Shown here: in pieces, positions 1-12,689 of the stretch
Layout: each line of letters starts with the position of its first letter
Position numbering within the stretch: position 1 is the stretch's first letter
NCBI GenBank assembly: GCA_961205875.1
Contig: OY540812.1
Location: 6,200,001-6,264,000, forward strand
Length of the DNA stretch: 64,000 nt
Direction: 5' to 3'
From: Sialis fuliginosa
Lineage: Eukaryota > Arthropoda > Insecta > Megaloptera > Sialidae
Translations under genes and position numbers: made by a program
Notes under the pieces: model-generated
Seen by the model: the letters and a program-made list of their open reading frames with translations, nothing else
Database searches by the model: none
What the model was told of the DNA's origin: nothing

Positions 1-34
1 CTAGCAAATTTGCTATCTCCTTTAGAATACCGGA
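1..34. mobile_element. Right end of a MITE cut by the window edge
   Basis: The first 34 bases match the right terminus of the complete element at 34120-34444, ending in AATACCGGA after a GCTAnCTCCTTTA block. The rest of this copy lies outside the window. Confidence 0.6.
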
Positions 35-976
35 CATAAGTCTGTTAATTAAAATACGTTTTGAAATACTGTATATATCCCGTATCTTTTTATTGTATTG
101 AGTTGTATTGACCTTATTGTTAGTATTTGATATTAATTTCAACTTGATACCCCTAGCCGTTCCTAAGAAAAAGGGTCTTGACAGACAGATAAAAAGCGTT
201 TCTATAAGGGTTTGTTTTTTCATTTTGAGATATGAAACTCTAAAAATGAACAAAATATCATTTTTTCGTACTTCTTATTTTTAGTTTTATCTTTTTACTG
301 TCAATATAATAAAGACAAAATTATAACTTTTCTCGTATTTCTTCTACAAACTCTTTCTGCTTGAATAGATCCACTTAAAAATAGATAAAATAAGGTCTGC
401 AACTCTATCATATAATATTCAAATTTTCGTATCAGTTTTAATATAAATTTCACGACAACATCTCTACTTCGAAATACAGATACCGATCAATAACTTAAGT
501 CAAGCATATCATTATCATTCTCAAACAAGTGCAATTTATAATAAAAGCATAACAATATACAAAAAGAACCTTCATGACATTGAAATTAGTAAAATCATTT
601 TTCACATTTTAAAGATTACAACATCGATATACTCTTAGCTGTCTCAGAAATATTTCATAAATGTGTATCGATTTATTTATATGTCAAAATTTATTGCGCA
701 TTTTGGTTCGTGGTACAATATGAATTTTAAATGAAAAATTATCATTGAATTAGAAAAATACATTGCGTTAACGTAATAGGAATTGTTAAGTACAGAACTT
801 ATTTTGGTTCAAGAGTTTGCTTGGCTTAGAGGCAATTGAAAGTGTTTTTATGTAGGTATTGTGATTTATAAACGAAGGAGTGTTTATGTGTGATGTAACA
901 GGGCTGATAAAACTGATTAGAATGTGTTTATTTAACCATACTTCGCACAAAATATTAAAATAATAAATGTCTTTTG

Positions 977-1134
977 TAGATCATACTTTTATCTTCAATT
1001 TACTTTTTCTTGTATTGCTGTACGATCATTTTTGACCAAGTTATGAAGAAAAGACTTTGATCGCAAATAACTCGGTCAAAAATGGTCGTACAGCGATACA
1101 AAAAAAAACAAATTGAAGAGAAAACTATGATATC
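977..1134. repeat. Foldback palindrome, probable miniature transposon
   Basis: Two arms of about 60-65 bp are inverted copies. The left arm contains TATTGCTGTACGATCATTTT and the right arm its near-exact reverse complement, starting at ATAACTCGGTCAAAAATGG. They are separated by a loop of roughly 25 bp. The outer ends also pair (TAGATCATAC against a diverged CTATGATATC). No coding capacity. No clear target-site duplication. Confidence 0.6.
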
Positions 1135-1269
1135 CAAAATTCATTCATTTTTAATCAAAAACATTTAATACGGCCCGTGAAGGCTCTCAAATTTTTTTGC
1201 AATTTTTTGATGATTGTAAAAAAATTGAGAGGCAGTGAACTTTTTTTTGTTAGATTCGATTTCAGTGTC

Positions 1270-1450
1270 CCAGAGGATATTTTAAGAAAAATTTTCAACT
1301 GAATTTACTATTTTTTGTATTACACTTACATTTTTTTATATTTTTCTTTCTATTTACAATTTTTCAACTACACAAATTAACTTTTACAACTGCACTTTTA
1401 ATTTTTGGAACTGCAGAAACAAGCTACAACTATACACTGAAATAACCCCT
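1270..1450 (-). repeat. Dispersed repeat, inverted copy of 36255-36440
   Basis: The segment running through TTTTCAACTACACAAATTAA and GCTACAACTA to AATAACCCCTG reads, on the opposite strand, like the copy at 36255-36440 (TTGTAGCTTATTTCTGCAG, TAATTTGTGTAGTTGAAAAA). The family is not recognised. Confidence 0.5.
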
Positions 1451-1477
1451 GCAGTGCCCAAAAATACATAAAAAAAA

Positions 1478-1705
1478 AATTCATTTCACATTGAATTACC
1501 TGTATAAACTTAATACAAATCTTGCAGATATAGTTTCAAAAAATATTTAATTTTTGCCCAAAAATATATAAAAGCATAGCTGTTTAAGAGTTGTAAGACC
1601 TTTCTTTTGGGCCTGTATTATTAATCTTATTAATAATAATATTTCACATTAAATTATACACTTAATACAAATCTTGCAGATATAGCTTCAAAAAAATATA
1701 CCCTT
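1478..1705 (+). repeat. Diverged tandem duplication
   Basis: Two copies of one roughly 75-bp unit, at about 1478-1560 and 1630-1705. Both carry CTTAATACAAATCTTGCAGA followed by TATAG(T/C)TTCAAAAAA. They are separated by about 70 bp of unrelated sequence. Confidence 0.55.
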
Positions 1706-3574
1706 AACATTTTATCAGATGTTCTGGTCATTGATAAACATTTCGTCACACATTACATTACTGTATGCAAACACTTAAATTATTTTTATAAACTAATTTT
1801 CGTATTACTCATCAAAAATGAACGACATTTTAAACCATATTCTTATTTCATTACATGTATCTGTAACAAAAACCTTATTTCCTATATTTACATATCAGAG
1901 TACATCCTGAAACGTCAGTGATATATCTTATAAATAAACAAACACAGCAGTATAATTATTATGCAGCGAATGTTTTATACCAGATACAAAACAAAACACT
2001 GTGCCCAACCCTGCAACAACAACGGCAAAGTATCTGTGTCACAGCGGATACATTTCATAGATCACGATGCAGATAAATTGATTTGGAGGCCTGTGTGAAC
2101 GATTCGAAAAATTCCTTTATTTCAATTTTGACAATTCGTTTCGTAATTTCGGAATATGAATACCCCGTTCATTAGTATAAACAAATCGAAAATATGAGTG
2201 GTTTGGTATTTGACCTTACGACATCATGTTTAATGTTTATTTTTTAAGACAAGGTATACATGTGTTAATACATGCATGCTATGATTAGAGATTTTTGGGT
2301 TTGATGTATCCACATACTTAACCTATTTTTTAATTTAATTTTTTGAGATGTTGTGTAATTTTGTTTAGGTGTGTGCAGTTGGTATTCTTTAATTAAAATT
2401 TTATTAGGATTAGGGACATTGTAAACGTTGTTATTTACATGGTTAACGTTTTGTAACGAAAGAATAATCAGAGCCGAAATTTTTTTTTTGATAGGGTCTA
2501 ATTTTTCATATGTGCTTCGGGTCTCTAGTTGTGTAAGTAGGGCCCTAAGAATATTATAATAATACAGTAAGTTCACCCAGCTTCAATCACAGTTTATTTA
2601 TTTTCATAAATAATTTTTTTTAAATCTTGTAACAAAAATAAACGAGCCCTTCAGCAGCAAATTCCACTTTTTGTAGAATTTTAACAAAACAATTTTTTTT
2701 ATTAATTTATCAATAAAATATAAAATATTTATGGATATTAAAATAAAAGTAATGATTTTTTCAATAAAAATTCTATATTATATGCGTTGAATCTAGGGGG
2801 GTGAAATTTTTTTGGATTTTCAAATTCTACTAGTGCAGGCAACGTTAAAATGAATTTTTTATTTTCCACCCGGAGTAAACTCTTTAAATTCAACACTGAT
2901 TTCTGATTGATTTAATTACGAAACTGGTTTCAATGTTAAAAACATTTCTCAACACTTAATCAGTAATTGTAAGGGATAATAAGAAACCGATAGTCTATGA
3001 TCAGTCGATCTCCGATAGAATTAATACTGAAATAGCTATATTGCAGAAAGGTTAGTTAAATATTTTACTGTATTTAACATTCCATCTTTACTTATGTAAA
3101 CATTCTAATGTTTTATTATCAGTTGCATAATAAACTTTAATTATAAAGCTCGATATTTGCGAACAGGTATTTTTCGTCACAAAAAATACGAAGAAAGAAA
3201 TGAGGGCGTCATAGAATGTAATATAATTATTATTTAAAAAAATAGATAAATCACAATAGATGTAATAGCATATGTGGTATAAAAGACGATACTATAGACA
3301 ATGATTACACATTTCAATTTAATAATCTTTACTACACACCTTGTACTTCTTATATAATCTCAAGAATGAAAGGTATGCTGTCGAATACCTGTCGTTATTA
3401 TAGGTACTGTGAAGATGAAAGCTGAATATTTTTGCGATAAATTTATACACCCAATTATCAAGTAAAATAAATTATACGAAAGTATTATTATTTTTAAAGT
3501 TTTCAATTTCATCTTTGACTTCATCGTACGTTTCAATAAATAGATATTCAGAAATGTATTGTACTATGGGCTTT

Positions 3575-3647
3575 AGAAGTCGTCTGCCACCCTAAAGGTC
3601 AGAATCGCTTACAACAGATTCGAAAATATTAAGACAAACATCATTTC
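3575..3647 (+). repeat. Dispersed repeat shared with 22131-22200
   Basis: A block reading CACCCTAAAGG, then AGAATCGCT, ACAGATT and AGACAAACATCAT recurs in the same orientation at 22131-22200 with scattered substitutions. No coding capacity. Family unknown. Confidence 0.55.
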
Positions 3648-5837
3648 ATATAGTATGTAGACAAAGTTTTGAACATTTCGATTATCAAAAAAATCGAAAG
3701 AATAAAAATATGTACTGTCACTTTCAAAAAGTCTAGTCAATTTAACTAAATATCTATTTATTTTATCATCAATGTACGATGGAACGTGGGTTGATTAAAC
3801 GAAAGTATATATACCCATTTAATTTTTATAATGCAAAATAATATTCACAAAATTTATATTCCGATAAGAACTTTACTATGTACCTACTTTCTAATAAACA
3901 ATAACCAATATTAGTTATGTACAACGTACCATTAATTTATGGATGTTTGGTAGAATAGCAACATATTCCCACACTTGACGCCCGCTTTACAATGAAGGAT
4001 CCATCAGAGTTAGTCATTGTGTAGGCACATATTATGGTAAACCTCCCATGTTAAATTTTAACATGTATATTTTGTAATTATCTGCATTACGAAATATGCT
4101 ATTATTATAATTATAATTGTAGAGAAAAGTATAAACTTCAACAAAATGCGAAAGAACTAACTGTTTAGTTATTATGTATCAAGTGTAATAAAACAAAATG
4201 TTTTATTATATATAAAATATTTATTTTGTTTCTGTTGAATATGAAAATTTTAAATTTCAGGAAATATTTGACCTTGAACTCAGTTCGGTACGACCACAGA
4301 ATAAGAAAACGTGGGTGATTTCAATGCAAGAAAAAATACGATCTTCTTTTCATTATTTATAAAAAGAGTGGGTTTACTAACGCGTTTTTTTAGATTTTTC
4401 AATTATCATTTTAGATCATAGATCGTATTTCACAATCGATCCATATACAATGTATATATCTTCTTGATGATTTTTATAAAATAGTTTTATTAAATTTATT
4501 AATTTATTCCTGAGTACTTTCAACAAGAGAAAATCTCCTTTGTTTAACACGATTGTAATTAAATTAATATAATTATTTTACATTGATATATTCATGCAAT
4601 ACTGAATTAATAAAATACCCATTTAATGTTTTTTTGTATAATTTATTTAAAATACATTTCAGATAATCACGAAGCATGATTTTTAATATAAATGTTCCAT
4701 TGTCCATTTATTTCGTGATAGTAATTTTTATGCATATATTTTCTCTTTATTACAATACTTTTGTCGATACTTATCAGGCATTAAATTATTATATACTTAC
4801 TTATACCTAAATTTATTTTGTATAAAGAAAGTATAAAATCGATCTATTTTTAAAAGTTATTGGTTACGTAAAATTATGTATTATATACATCTATATAAAA
4901 AGCATCGTGATTTAATTTAGATGAAATCTTTTTTATTGCCCATCAAATAATATAATGAACTCATACCAAGTTATAATTGATACTTTAATTCAGATTATAT
5001 TATTTTTAATTTCAGACGTACATTCTATAAACTCAATAAATTTATATTACCACGTATATGTGTTATATGTTTTCATGATCTCCACGGATAAAAAAAAACA
5101 ACCTACATATTTATATAACAATTAATATGCTCTTATATCTAGTAAATTCGATAAAATATTTTATTTTACTTAAAAAAATCCACACAACCAAAATTGTTAT
5201 TATTAAAATAATATCCGATTTATTTCTTTATATGTAAATTTTACGACGTTTTATAGACAATATAATTCATTTTGATAATTTTGATATCTATTTGTCTTGG
5301 CATGACACAAAAACTAGTGAACCGATTTTGATGAGACTTTTTGGGAATTAGTTTAGGCCTTAAGTTATAATTGATATATCAGGCCCGTATTAAGGAACAA
5401 TAACAATTTATAACTATAGCTATATGATAATAAAATGATAAGCAATCGTATAGAGGGTAGTTAAGTCAGGCACGTGTTAAGAAAGAATGACATTTGATAT
5501 TTTCTAGTATCTAAAATGTAAAAATTAAAAAAATCGCGGGTAATATGCAGATACATGACTGTGTAACTACCAACTGTTACAATCATGTTAACGATAATAC
5601 AATCACTCGTGTTTTAACAATTAGCTAGATCTTAATTACCACGTCCACGGTAGGTAGCGCGCGAATATCGCGTTCACTGCATTATAAGTCTTACACAAAT
5701 ACCTGGCAGTTTGTTGAACCGCGAGCTGTATTTGAATATGTGCGTATTTAATCATAATGTGTACCGATTTCTACATTCCTATGTCACTTCATTATGCATC
5801 CCTCGCATGTAAGAATATATATATTTTTTTACATATA

Positions 5838-6725
5838 TCCTTAATATATATAAAGCTCAACGTCTCTCTGTCTGTCTGTCTGTCTGTCTGTCTGTCCGTT
5901 AGTTACCTTATCACTCGAGAACCACTTATCCGATTTACGAGTTTTTTTTTTTAATTCATAGGTACGTTCTCTGGCCAGGTTATAGGCTATATTTTTTTAC
6001 GTTCGGTAACATAACAACAAAGCAGTGACGATAATAGTAAATCAAGTCGGAAAAAATTTTGCCGTCGGCGCGCTGTTTTGTAATACGCTGCCTAAACCGT
6101 TCAATATAGAACAAAATAATGTATTAAAGAATTGTGTAGAATCAAAAGTTCTACAATTAAGTCAGCGACACGATATGTCTAACTTTTATATTTAAGCCAC
6201 AATGACTGCTTTTATGTTACAAAAAAAACATAAAATATTTGGGTTTTGTTTACATGGACTTATGACCTGCAAAACATTAATCCTTATCGAAATAAATGAT
6301 TTCATCGTCCTAAGTACTTAATGTAGATATAGTTTGCCATTTACAGCATCCAATTTGGTTGTATAGTTTAGAAAATATCTTAAAATATATTTATAAAGGT
6401 AACATTTTAAATGTATGGTGTCGTGCCGCATCGAAGCGATGTACATCAGACTGGATTCGCTTACGTTCGGTAGATATTCGGAGTCCCTCGGCTGACGTTT
6501 GAGTTAATTTTGTTTTCAATAATTAACATTTAAATTTAAACAGAACACAAATTATTTGTACTTTTTTCTTCTGATTCGTTTTTGTTAGGTAATTTAGGTA
6601 TTGATAAATTATTATTACAATAATAACTAATCGTGTTTGTACTTAATTAATTAAACTATATTTTTCAAAAATCCTAAACAATAATTCCGTAGTCTACGCG
6701 AGCGAAGCCGCGTGGGCCCAGCTAG
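5838..6725 (+). mobile_element. Non-autonomous Helitron
   Basis: Starts with TC directly after an A (5837) and ends with CTAG directly before a T (6726). That is the A/T insertion and TC...CTRR ends of Helitrons. Just inside the 3' end is a short hairpin with ACGCG/CGCGT arms around AGCGAAGC, followed by GGGCCCAG. The 5' part carries a (TCTG)n tract at about 5866-5896. There is no Rep/helicase frame, so it would need a helper element. About 888 bp. Confidence 0.75.
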
Positions 6726-6859
6726 TGTATTTATAAAAGCTGGGCTTTCAGATAGTTGGTTAATAAATATTGATTTTTCCCCTCTCCGAGAGTACCTATA
6801 TCAAAAAATATACAAGACGCTAAGAAATCTTCAGCTAGAAAAAGAACAATTTTTTTCTG

Positions 6860-6918
6860 CTTTCAAAAATGATCACATAGTTTCCCATATCCTTCGGATA
6901 TGGCGAAGAAGACAAAAT
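6860..6918 (+). repeat. Fragment of dispersed repeat family A
   Basis: Reads CTTTCAAAAATGATCACATA, then GTTTCCCATATC and a CTTCGGATATGGCGAAGAAG variant. This is a degraded copy of the segment at 15001-15172 (plus), 24455-24560 (minus) and 32185-32525 (minus, interrupted). Confidence 0.5.
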
Positions 6919-8509
6919 ATAAAGTTTATTGCTCACTACTATATTGCATTATGTATAAGTTATAAAAGACAAATACTAAATAAAAAATTCTTATTGCCTA
7001 ATACGTAAAACTTCCTGGTCTAACAAGTTTTTCAAATTTTTATTGATATCTGATTGCTAACAGTTTTTATATTAGTATTAGAAGATATCTAAATGTGTCG
7101 AATAATTTAAACAGACAACATATGGAGGTCTATAAAATATGTAAATATGTTAAAATGTAAAATAAATAATATTCACGCATGTCATTTTTAATAAACTTTA
7201 AAAATAATGATACTAGTCGTAAATTACCAATCTCCAGATACTTTTAATTACAATGAACTTTATCTACTTTCGTACAGAAACCATTGACGATCTATCAGAG
7301 GATGCACAAAAATAAAAAAATAATTTTACAATTTCTGTTTTGCTCTTTTTTATTATTAATTTTGTTTATTGAACCATTAATTCATTTAGGAAATTTTTTG
7401 CCCTTAAAATAATTTTGGCACTCATATATACTTTATATTGACATGAAGTTAGCTAGAAACGTTAAAAGCTTGAAATTATACAGAGATTCGGTGTTTCTAG
7501 AATTTAAACATACAAATTAAAATTAACACTTAAAAAGAATCCAGAAATTCATGAAAGTGTAGGTGTTGTATGGTTGTATTATTTTTTATAATAATTGCAA
7601 ATTATTATACTCAGTTCATAAACAATGAGAATTATTATTACGGATGTAGAAATTCTTTTAGGTAGACATTTATTAGAAATTGTTTTAGCATCGCAAACTA
7701 TTTTATCATGTGTAGTACTTCACGGGCCTTGAACTTTATTAATAATAATCGTGTAGAAAGTTGAACCCTCTTCAGAATTTTGAAAGTTAATTATTGTTTT
7801 TACGGATGTCAATAAACAATTGGATAATATATTACTTGTTTTTGGAAGTGCTAATTATAATTTAAATATCAAAGTTCTATTTACAAATTTTATTATATCC
7901 TTTTTACCAATTATTTTAATAATTGAATGCTATTTTGTTTTTCAATCAGAAAACAACATATTTTCTTTACCATAGTTTCTTCCTGTACTTAATCCCATAT
8001 TTACACCTTGTTTACCTTATTATAAATAAGTTCAATAAACAATCAAAGAACTAGTACAAATTCAAATTATATTGAACATTTGTTATTTTATAAATAAACA
8101 TATAATTTACCAAGGTTTCTTTTTTGCACCAGTTGTAATGTTAATTACAAATCAAGATATAATGACTTTAACTTGATTTTTTTAATTATACATCTATTTT
8201 CGTTATCTTTAAATCTAAATTTAGTTACATGTGTCATTGTAACACATTTTGTAATTATAATTTATTTAATCTAAAAAAAAATCTATCTGGCATTTCATGT
8301 AATTTTGACTAATTGCATCATTATAATTTCATGTAATAAGTACTATTTTCCGAGCAATACCAAGCTTAAATATATCATAATTTGTGTAAATATTATTGGA
8401 ACTGTAATTGAGAAATATTTTTTTATTCAAAAAATATATTAGATAGGTATTATAAAATTTGTTAGCTAAGCACTTTGGAATATCAAACCTATATGATAGT
8501 AACTACCAT

Positions 8510-8665
8510 ACTGTGTGTACCGCGAAAAATGCCAAGTGTGCCGCGAAAGATTTAATAATATTTTAAAAAAATGGGATTTTTATTAGGTGTGTCGCGAAAT
8601 AAATCCTCCCCGCCCAGTGTGTCGTAAGGTACAAAAGTTTGGAAGACACTGCAATATGACACTTA
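8510..8665 (-). mobile_element. hAT-like terminus remnant
   Basis: Contains repeated GTGTGCCGCGAAA / GTGTGTCGCGAAA phrases and ends with AAAGTTTGGAAGACACTG. On the minus strand this gives the CAGTG...CCAAACTTT start typical of many hAT-derived repeats. The other terminus is not seen. Confidence 0.45.
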
Positions 8666-8848
8666 TGACAGTTCCCTTGAAGTATCATGAAGTTTGTGAC
8701 AAGTGTCTCGCACGCGTGAATGAAAATTATTGTTAGCTCCTTTTTAATACTAGATATAAGATATAAAAAAAAAAATATTTGGTAAATTTTAATATCAAGA
8801 CTATTCTATTTGTATTCTCTAATATAAGTAATTAACTAATTAACTATT

Positions 8849-9060
8849 GGATTGTCAGTGTTGCTTTTTCGATATTGGTCCCAGTTTAGGCCAACCTTCA
8901 GTTACCGAGTTTTGGGTTATCTATACTTTACCCAAGATTTGGCCAGCCTTGGTACGAGTCTTGAATGAAGTTATCATTTGTATCTTGGCCCAATGTTGGC
9001 TAGCATTGACACAAGACGGGGCCAACCGTGGCTTTTTGTATTTTCCTACATGGATAACCA
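8849..9060. repeat. GGCCAAC-modular repeat
   Basis: A stretch richer in G+C than its flanks. It carries the short motif GGCCAAC/GTTGGCC and relatives at least four times in both orientations (AGGCCAACC, TTGGCCAGCC, TTGGCCCAATG, GGGGCCAACC). Probably a miniature-element remnant. It is open in one frame, but I see no protein family in it. Confidence 0.4.
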
Positions 9061-9783
9061 AATATTAATAATAATTGACTTGTTGATTTTTTATAATTAA
9101 TGTGACTCCAAGATCCGATTTCCAGAAACCAATAAAGTTCTCACATATATTTGTTAACTTGGAATTTTCAATAGATTTTATAAAACGAGTTGTTGGAAGC
9201 TCACTGTATATTCCATAAGAATCAAAGATACAATCTTTAAAGAATTTGAGGATACATTCACATACAGTTTTAATGTAAAAATTTACTGTGGGATTTCTCT
9301 TCAATCACTGTTAAAGAATTAAGATAACAATACGGATATGTAAATTCGACTTTTAATATACAACTTTGAATGCCAAATCGAGACAAAATGAATACTTATC
9401 AGAGCAAGAAATCGATCTTAATAATGAAAGTAAAACGAACAATAAACGCTAGCAGATGTCAGTATTGTTACGGTTATACAGTTTTACTTAGTTTACAGAG
9501 AAAGTTTGGGATGAGAAAAACAATTTTCAACCAAATTGCAGAAAAAAAACGATTGTTTAGTAAAGAGTGGGTATTTAACACAATGTTGTATACTTTTATT
9601 TATTAAATACTGTTATTTTCTTTATTTAAAAGAATCTGTCTTTTAAGTCAAATACTAACTAAAATAATTATTATCATCTGTTTGATCGTCAAGACCATTT
9701 TTCACCAAGTTGAAATTAATATCAAATACTAAAGTCTAAAGTCTCATAGTTCTGTAAAAAAATTCAAGTTTCTAACTCAATAC

Positions 9784-10155
9784 CAGGGCCGTAACTATCA
9801 CCGGGGCAGTCGGGGCAGTGCCCCGGGGCCCCCGAGGTTAGGGGGGGGGCCGCAGCAGCATAAAAATTGGAGTGAGCAAGAAAAAATAAATAAATTGAAG
9901 ATTTTTTCAAATGTATTTGGTACCAACTTGAAAACGTGATTTACTTATTACTAATTTTGATTTTAATTACCTTTTTTTCGGCTTATGAACTTCAATTTTA
10001 CACCATTAAAATGACTAAGAAGTGTAAAATTCTAACTGGCAAGCAAAAAAAGTCATTCAAATAAAAATTCAATTTCAATTTTTATTTTTTGCATATCTGG
10101 GGGCCCCTCGGTCATCTCTTGCCCCGGGGCTCCCGAGCCTCTAGTTACGGCCCTG
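9784..10155. mobile_element. hAT-type MITE with perfect 8-bp TSD
   Basis: Terminal inverted repeats CAGGGCCGTAACTA and TAGTTACGGCCCTG are flanked by identical 8-bp duplications, CTCAATAC (9776-9783 and 10156-10163). The interior is G/C-rich near both ends and has no transposase frame. TIR form and TSD length are those of hAT elements. The perfect duplication suggests a fairly recent insertion. Confidence 0.9.
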
Positions 10156-11236
10156 CTCAATACAATGAAAAGATACGGCGTATTTTGATACTAACAGACT
10201 CACTCACTAACAGACATAGGGTTACTTCCAGTTGACCTAGAAACTTGAAATTTGGTACGAAGGAAGGTCTTATAGCACAAATAGAGGAAAAAATCCGAAA
10301 ATCATTAATTTCTAATTCTATGTGGAATTATAAACAATAAACAACATATAGTGATTACCATATAAGAAGCACATGCCATTGAAGTTCTTCTGTAAAATAT
10401 ATTATGGATTTATTTATTTTTCAAAATGTTCAATTTAATATTTTTATATATTTTTTAATTTTGTTGATAAATAAATAAGTTTTATATAACGGTACGGAAC
10501 ACTTAAGGCGAGAGTTCTACTCGTACTTGACAAATTTAATTAAATATCTATCAATTGATATACACGTGCATTAGCATAATATAACATATGCGGATGAAAT
10601 ATAGTAATAAATACAACCCAATACATTTAAATTTATGTTTATACATAAAGTCACATTTTATAGCTCCGTATATGTATTATTTATTGATAGGCATATACGA
10701 ATATTTATAACATATTATGTAAATAACTATCTATGCTTTTAACAGTTATTAAAGTACCTAATATAGGACATTAATATTACTTATTACCAAAATAAGTTCA
10801 GTTTATATTCGATATCAATATATTCATAATAAGAGTACCTATTATAATGAATATAGCTATTTAATCATCAGCTTTATATGTAAATATTTTTTTTTTCTTA
10901 TTACATAAGCAATTTGAGATATAGGCCTGTGATTTTAAAACAATTGTTTTTCAATGTAAAATGTTATAAAAACATAGGATTTTGAAATATTTTATTGTGT
11001 GTCTACTTATCATTAGATCATTCTTTCAAAACGAATACTACTAGACCAAATAGAATAATTCTCATATTTTTCTTAAAGGTACAATACAAAGTGAAATGTA
11101 TCGCAAATAAGTCAAGGTACTATACGTTGCATTTCCGCAATACTATATTTTTCATTTTAAATTCTAATATAATACGAAGTATTAAAAGACTATTTTAAAT
11201 TACCGGTATCAGACATGTTCAATTTAACATCTATTT

Positions 11237-11265
11237 CAGTGGTCTTCAACATTTTGTGGGTTTTA
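11237..11265 (+). mobile_element. hAT left-terminus fragment
   Basis: CAGTGGTCTTCAACATTTTG matches the generic left end of hAT-derived repeats. No matching right end was found nearby, so this is a remnant. Confidence 0.35.
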
Positions 11266-11424
11266 GAACTTTTCTTACTGATGGTATTATTCTAAGAAGT
11301 CGCTTTAGAAAGTAAATAAATTTTAACAATAAAAAAAAGTTAATTTAGTGAAAAATACATTAAATTAAAAACTTTTGTTTGTCGTTGCAAAGCATATAAT
11401 TTGTAAGCGCGTGTAATCTGCATC

Positions 11425-11905
11425 TAATCTGATAAGGTACTGGCACCAGTCTTGGATATGACCCCAGTAATGGTTATTTTTTAATTAAATGTACTCAATT
11501 AGAAATATTTGTTGATATTTGATTATTACCATTTCTGAATATTAAATCTATATACATTTAACCGTCTTACAGCGTGATTTGATGACAATCGGCCAATAGG
11601 TGTCAAAATGGCCGACATTTAAACTAATTATTAGTATATTTTATTTAATAATTATTGTATTATCATAGCAACTGCATTTACATTGTTTCATTTTTTACTC
11701 ATCATTTTGTAATAATTAGCAAGTGTCCATCACTGCATGGTCATTACTGGTTTTAGTTTATCCATTTTTGGAGAAAAAACATAAACAAAATAAAAGGCTA
11801 TAATTTAAAAAACAAACTATATTTGCAGACTTTGGTAATTAAATTGATTAAACATAGTTACTTGTTTTATTAGTAATATCAGTTCATGAGAATTACAAAA
11901 AAGAA
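11425..11905 (-). repeat. Left arm of a large inverted repeat
   Basis: About 480 bp, inverted relative to 16905-17395. Shared landmarks are the GATAAGGTA outer edge, ACAGCGTGATTTGATGACAA, CCAAAGT/ACTTTGG, and ACAAGTAA/TTACTTGT at the inner edge. The arms are diverged by scattered substitutions and small indels. The arms and the 5-kb interior together span about 6 kb. Confidence 0.65.
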
Positions 11906-11953
11906 GCTCGTCAATCACAAAAACAGTAAACCTTGCTCTTATAGCGGCCATAA

Positions 11954-12319
11954 CTAGTGCCAGTGCCTTACTGAAAACCTACATTTATCTGAAAATGGAT
12001 TCATTTTTCTCTGAACTTTTACAAAATTCTGCGGTATCCCGATTGAAGACCACTGATCAACTTGTGAGCACAATATCTTCTGAAGTTGGCTAACTACCGC
12101 TAAATAATATGTATATAAATCATGTATGTACGCTTGTATATGATTATTTATACATTCTTGTGCATAATTGTCACACATCTGTAAACGCCGACGATCCATT
12201 TTTTCTATCCGTATTTCACTCGATCGTGTGCATTGTAACTGCATGTAATTGGGTTCATGCACACTGATTATTGTGAAAAGATGTGCATTGCAACGCTTGG
12301 TACAAATATTCAATAACAT
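11954..12319 (-). CDS. Unassigned open reading frame, 121 codons
   Basis: The longest open frame in the left 41 kb. The predicted product is mixed-composition and rich in Cys, His and Arg, and I recognise no domain, signal peptide or membrane segment. It lies just inside the left arm of the large inverted repeat and could be a relic of a mobile-element gene or chance. No splice partners or poly(A) signal were identified. I would not count it as a gene without transcript or homology support. Confidence 0.12.
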   Translation of the reverse strand: MLLNICTKRCNAHLFTIISVHEPNYMQLQCTRSSEIRIEKMDRRRLQMCDNYAQECINNHIQAYIHDLYTYYLAVVSQLQKILCSQVDQWSSIGIPQNFVKVQRKMNPFSDKCRFSVRHWH

Positions 12320-12671
12320 TAACAGTATCTTTCTCTTTATGAAGTAACATGAACAAGAACTATCAATCTAGAACAGTTTATGGAATTTTAATTATTAAAT
12401 TTCGCTTTTATATTTAAATAAATATTGCCTTATGCATATTATACATTTTCTTACATATACAGGGTATCCCGTATACCCACAAACTTTCAGTTAATATTTC
12501 ATGTCCACAAACGAGTAGAGCAAAGAAAGCACCCCGCACAAAATAAATAAATATACATTATAATATATACTATATAGTATCGCCTATGGTTGAAATTCGA
12601 CCAATATTTTACTTTCCTTAACGGCAACAAACACACATGTTTTTTTTTGTGTGCACATCTATGGCACAGTA

Positions 12672-12689
12672 CCTAACCTAACCTAACCT
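12672..12689 (+). repeat. Short telomere-type (CCTAA)n tract
   Basis: Reads CCTAACCTAACCTAACCT. The complement, TTAGG, is the common insect telomere unit. Only three and a half units are present, inside A+T-rich DNA. Confidence 0.6.

Larger units (their letters stand above)
35..5837. other. A+T-rich gene-free stretch
   Basis: No exon-like reading frame or recognisable protein is seen on either strand. The longest open frame (2265-2576, minus) is low-complexity and matches no family I know. The stretch holds the palindrome and repeat copies listed separately. A fragment near 5280-5400 (a phrase like GAACCGATTTTGATGAGACT) resembles the start of degraded interspersed repeats common in insects. 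Confidence 0.5.
6726..9783. other. A+T-rich gene-free stretch
   Basis: No supported gene. It contains an old repeat fragment at 6860-6918, a hAT-terminus remnant near 8510-8665 and a GGCCAAC-rich module near 8849-9060, listed separately. The rest shows nothing recognisable. Confidence 0.5.

Noticed and set aside
5757..5954. Open frame with VSLSVCLSVCLSVS-type repeats
   Set aside because: It translates the (TCTG)n microsatellite at the start of the Helitron.
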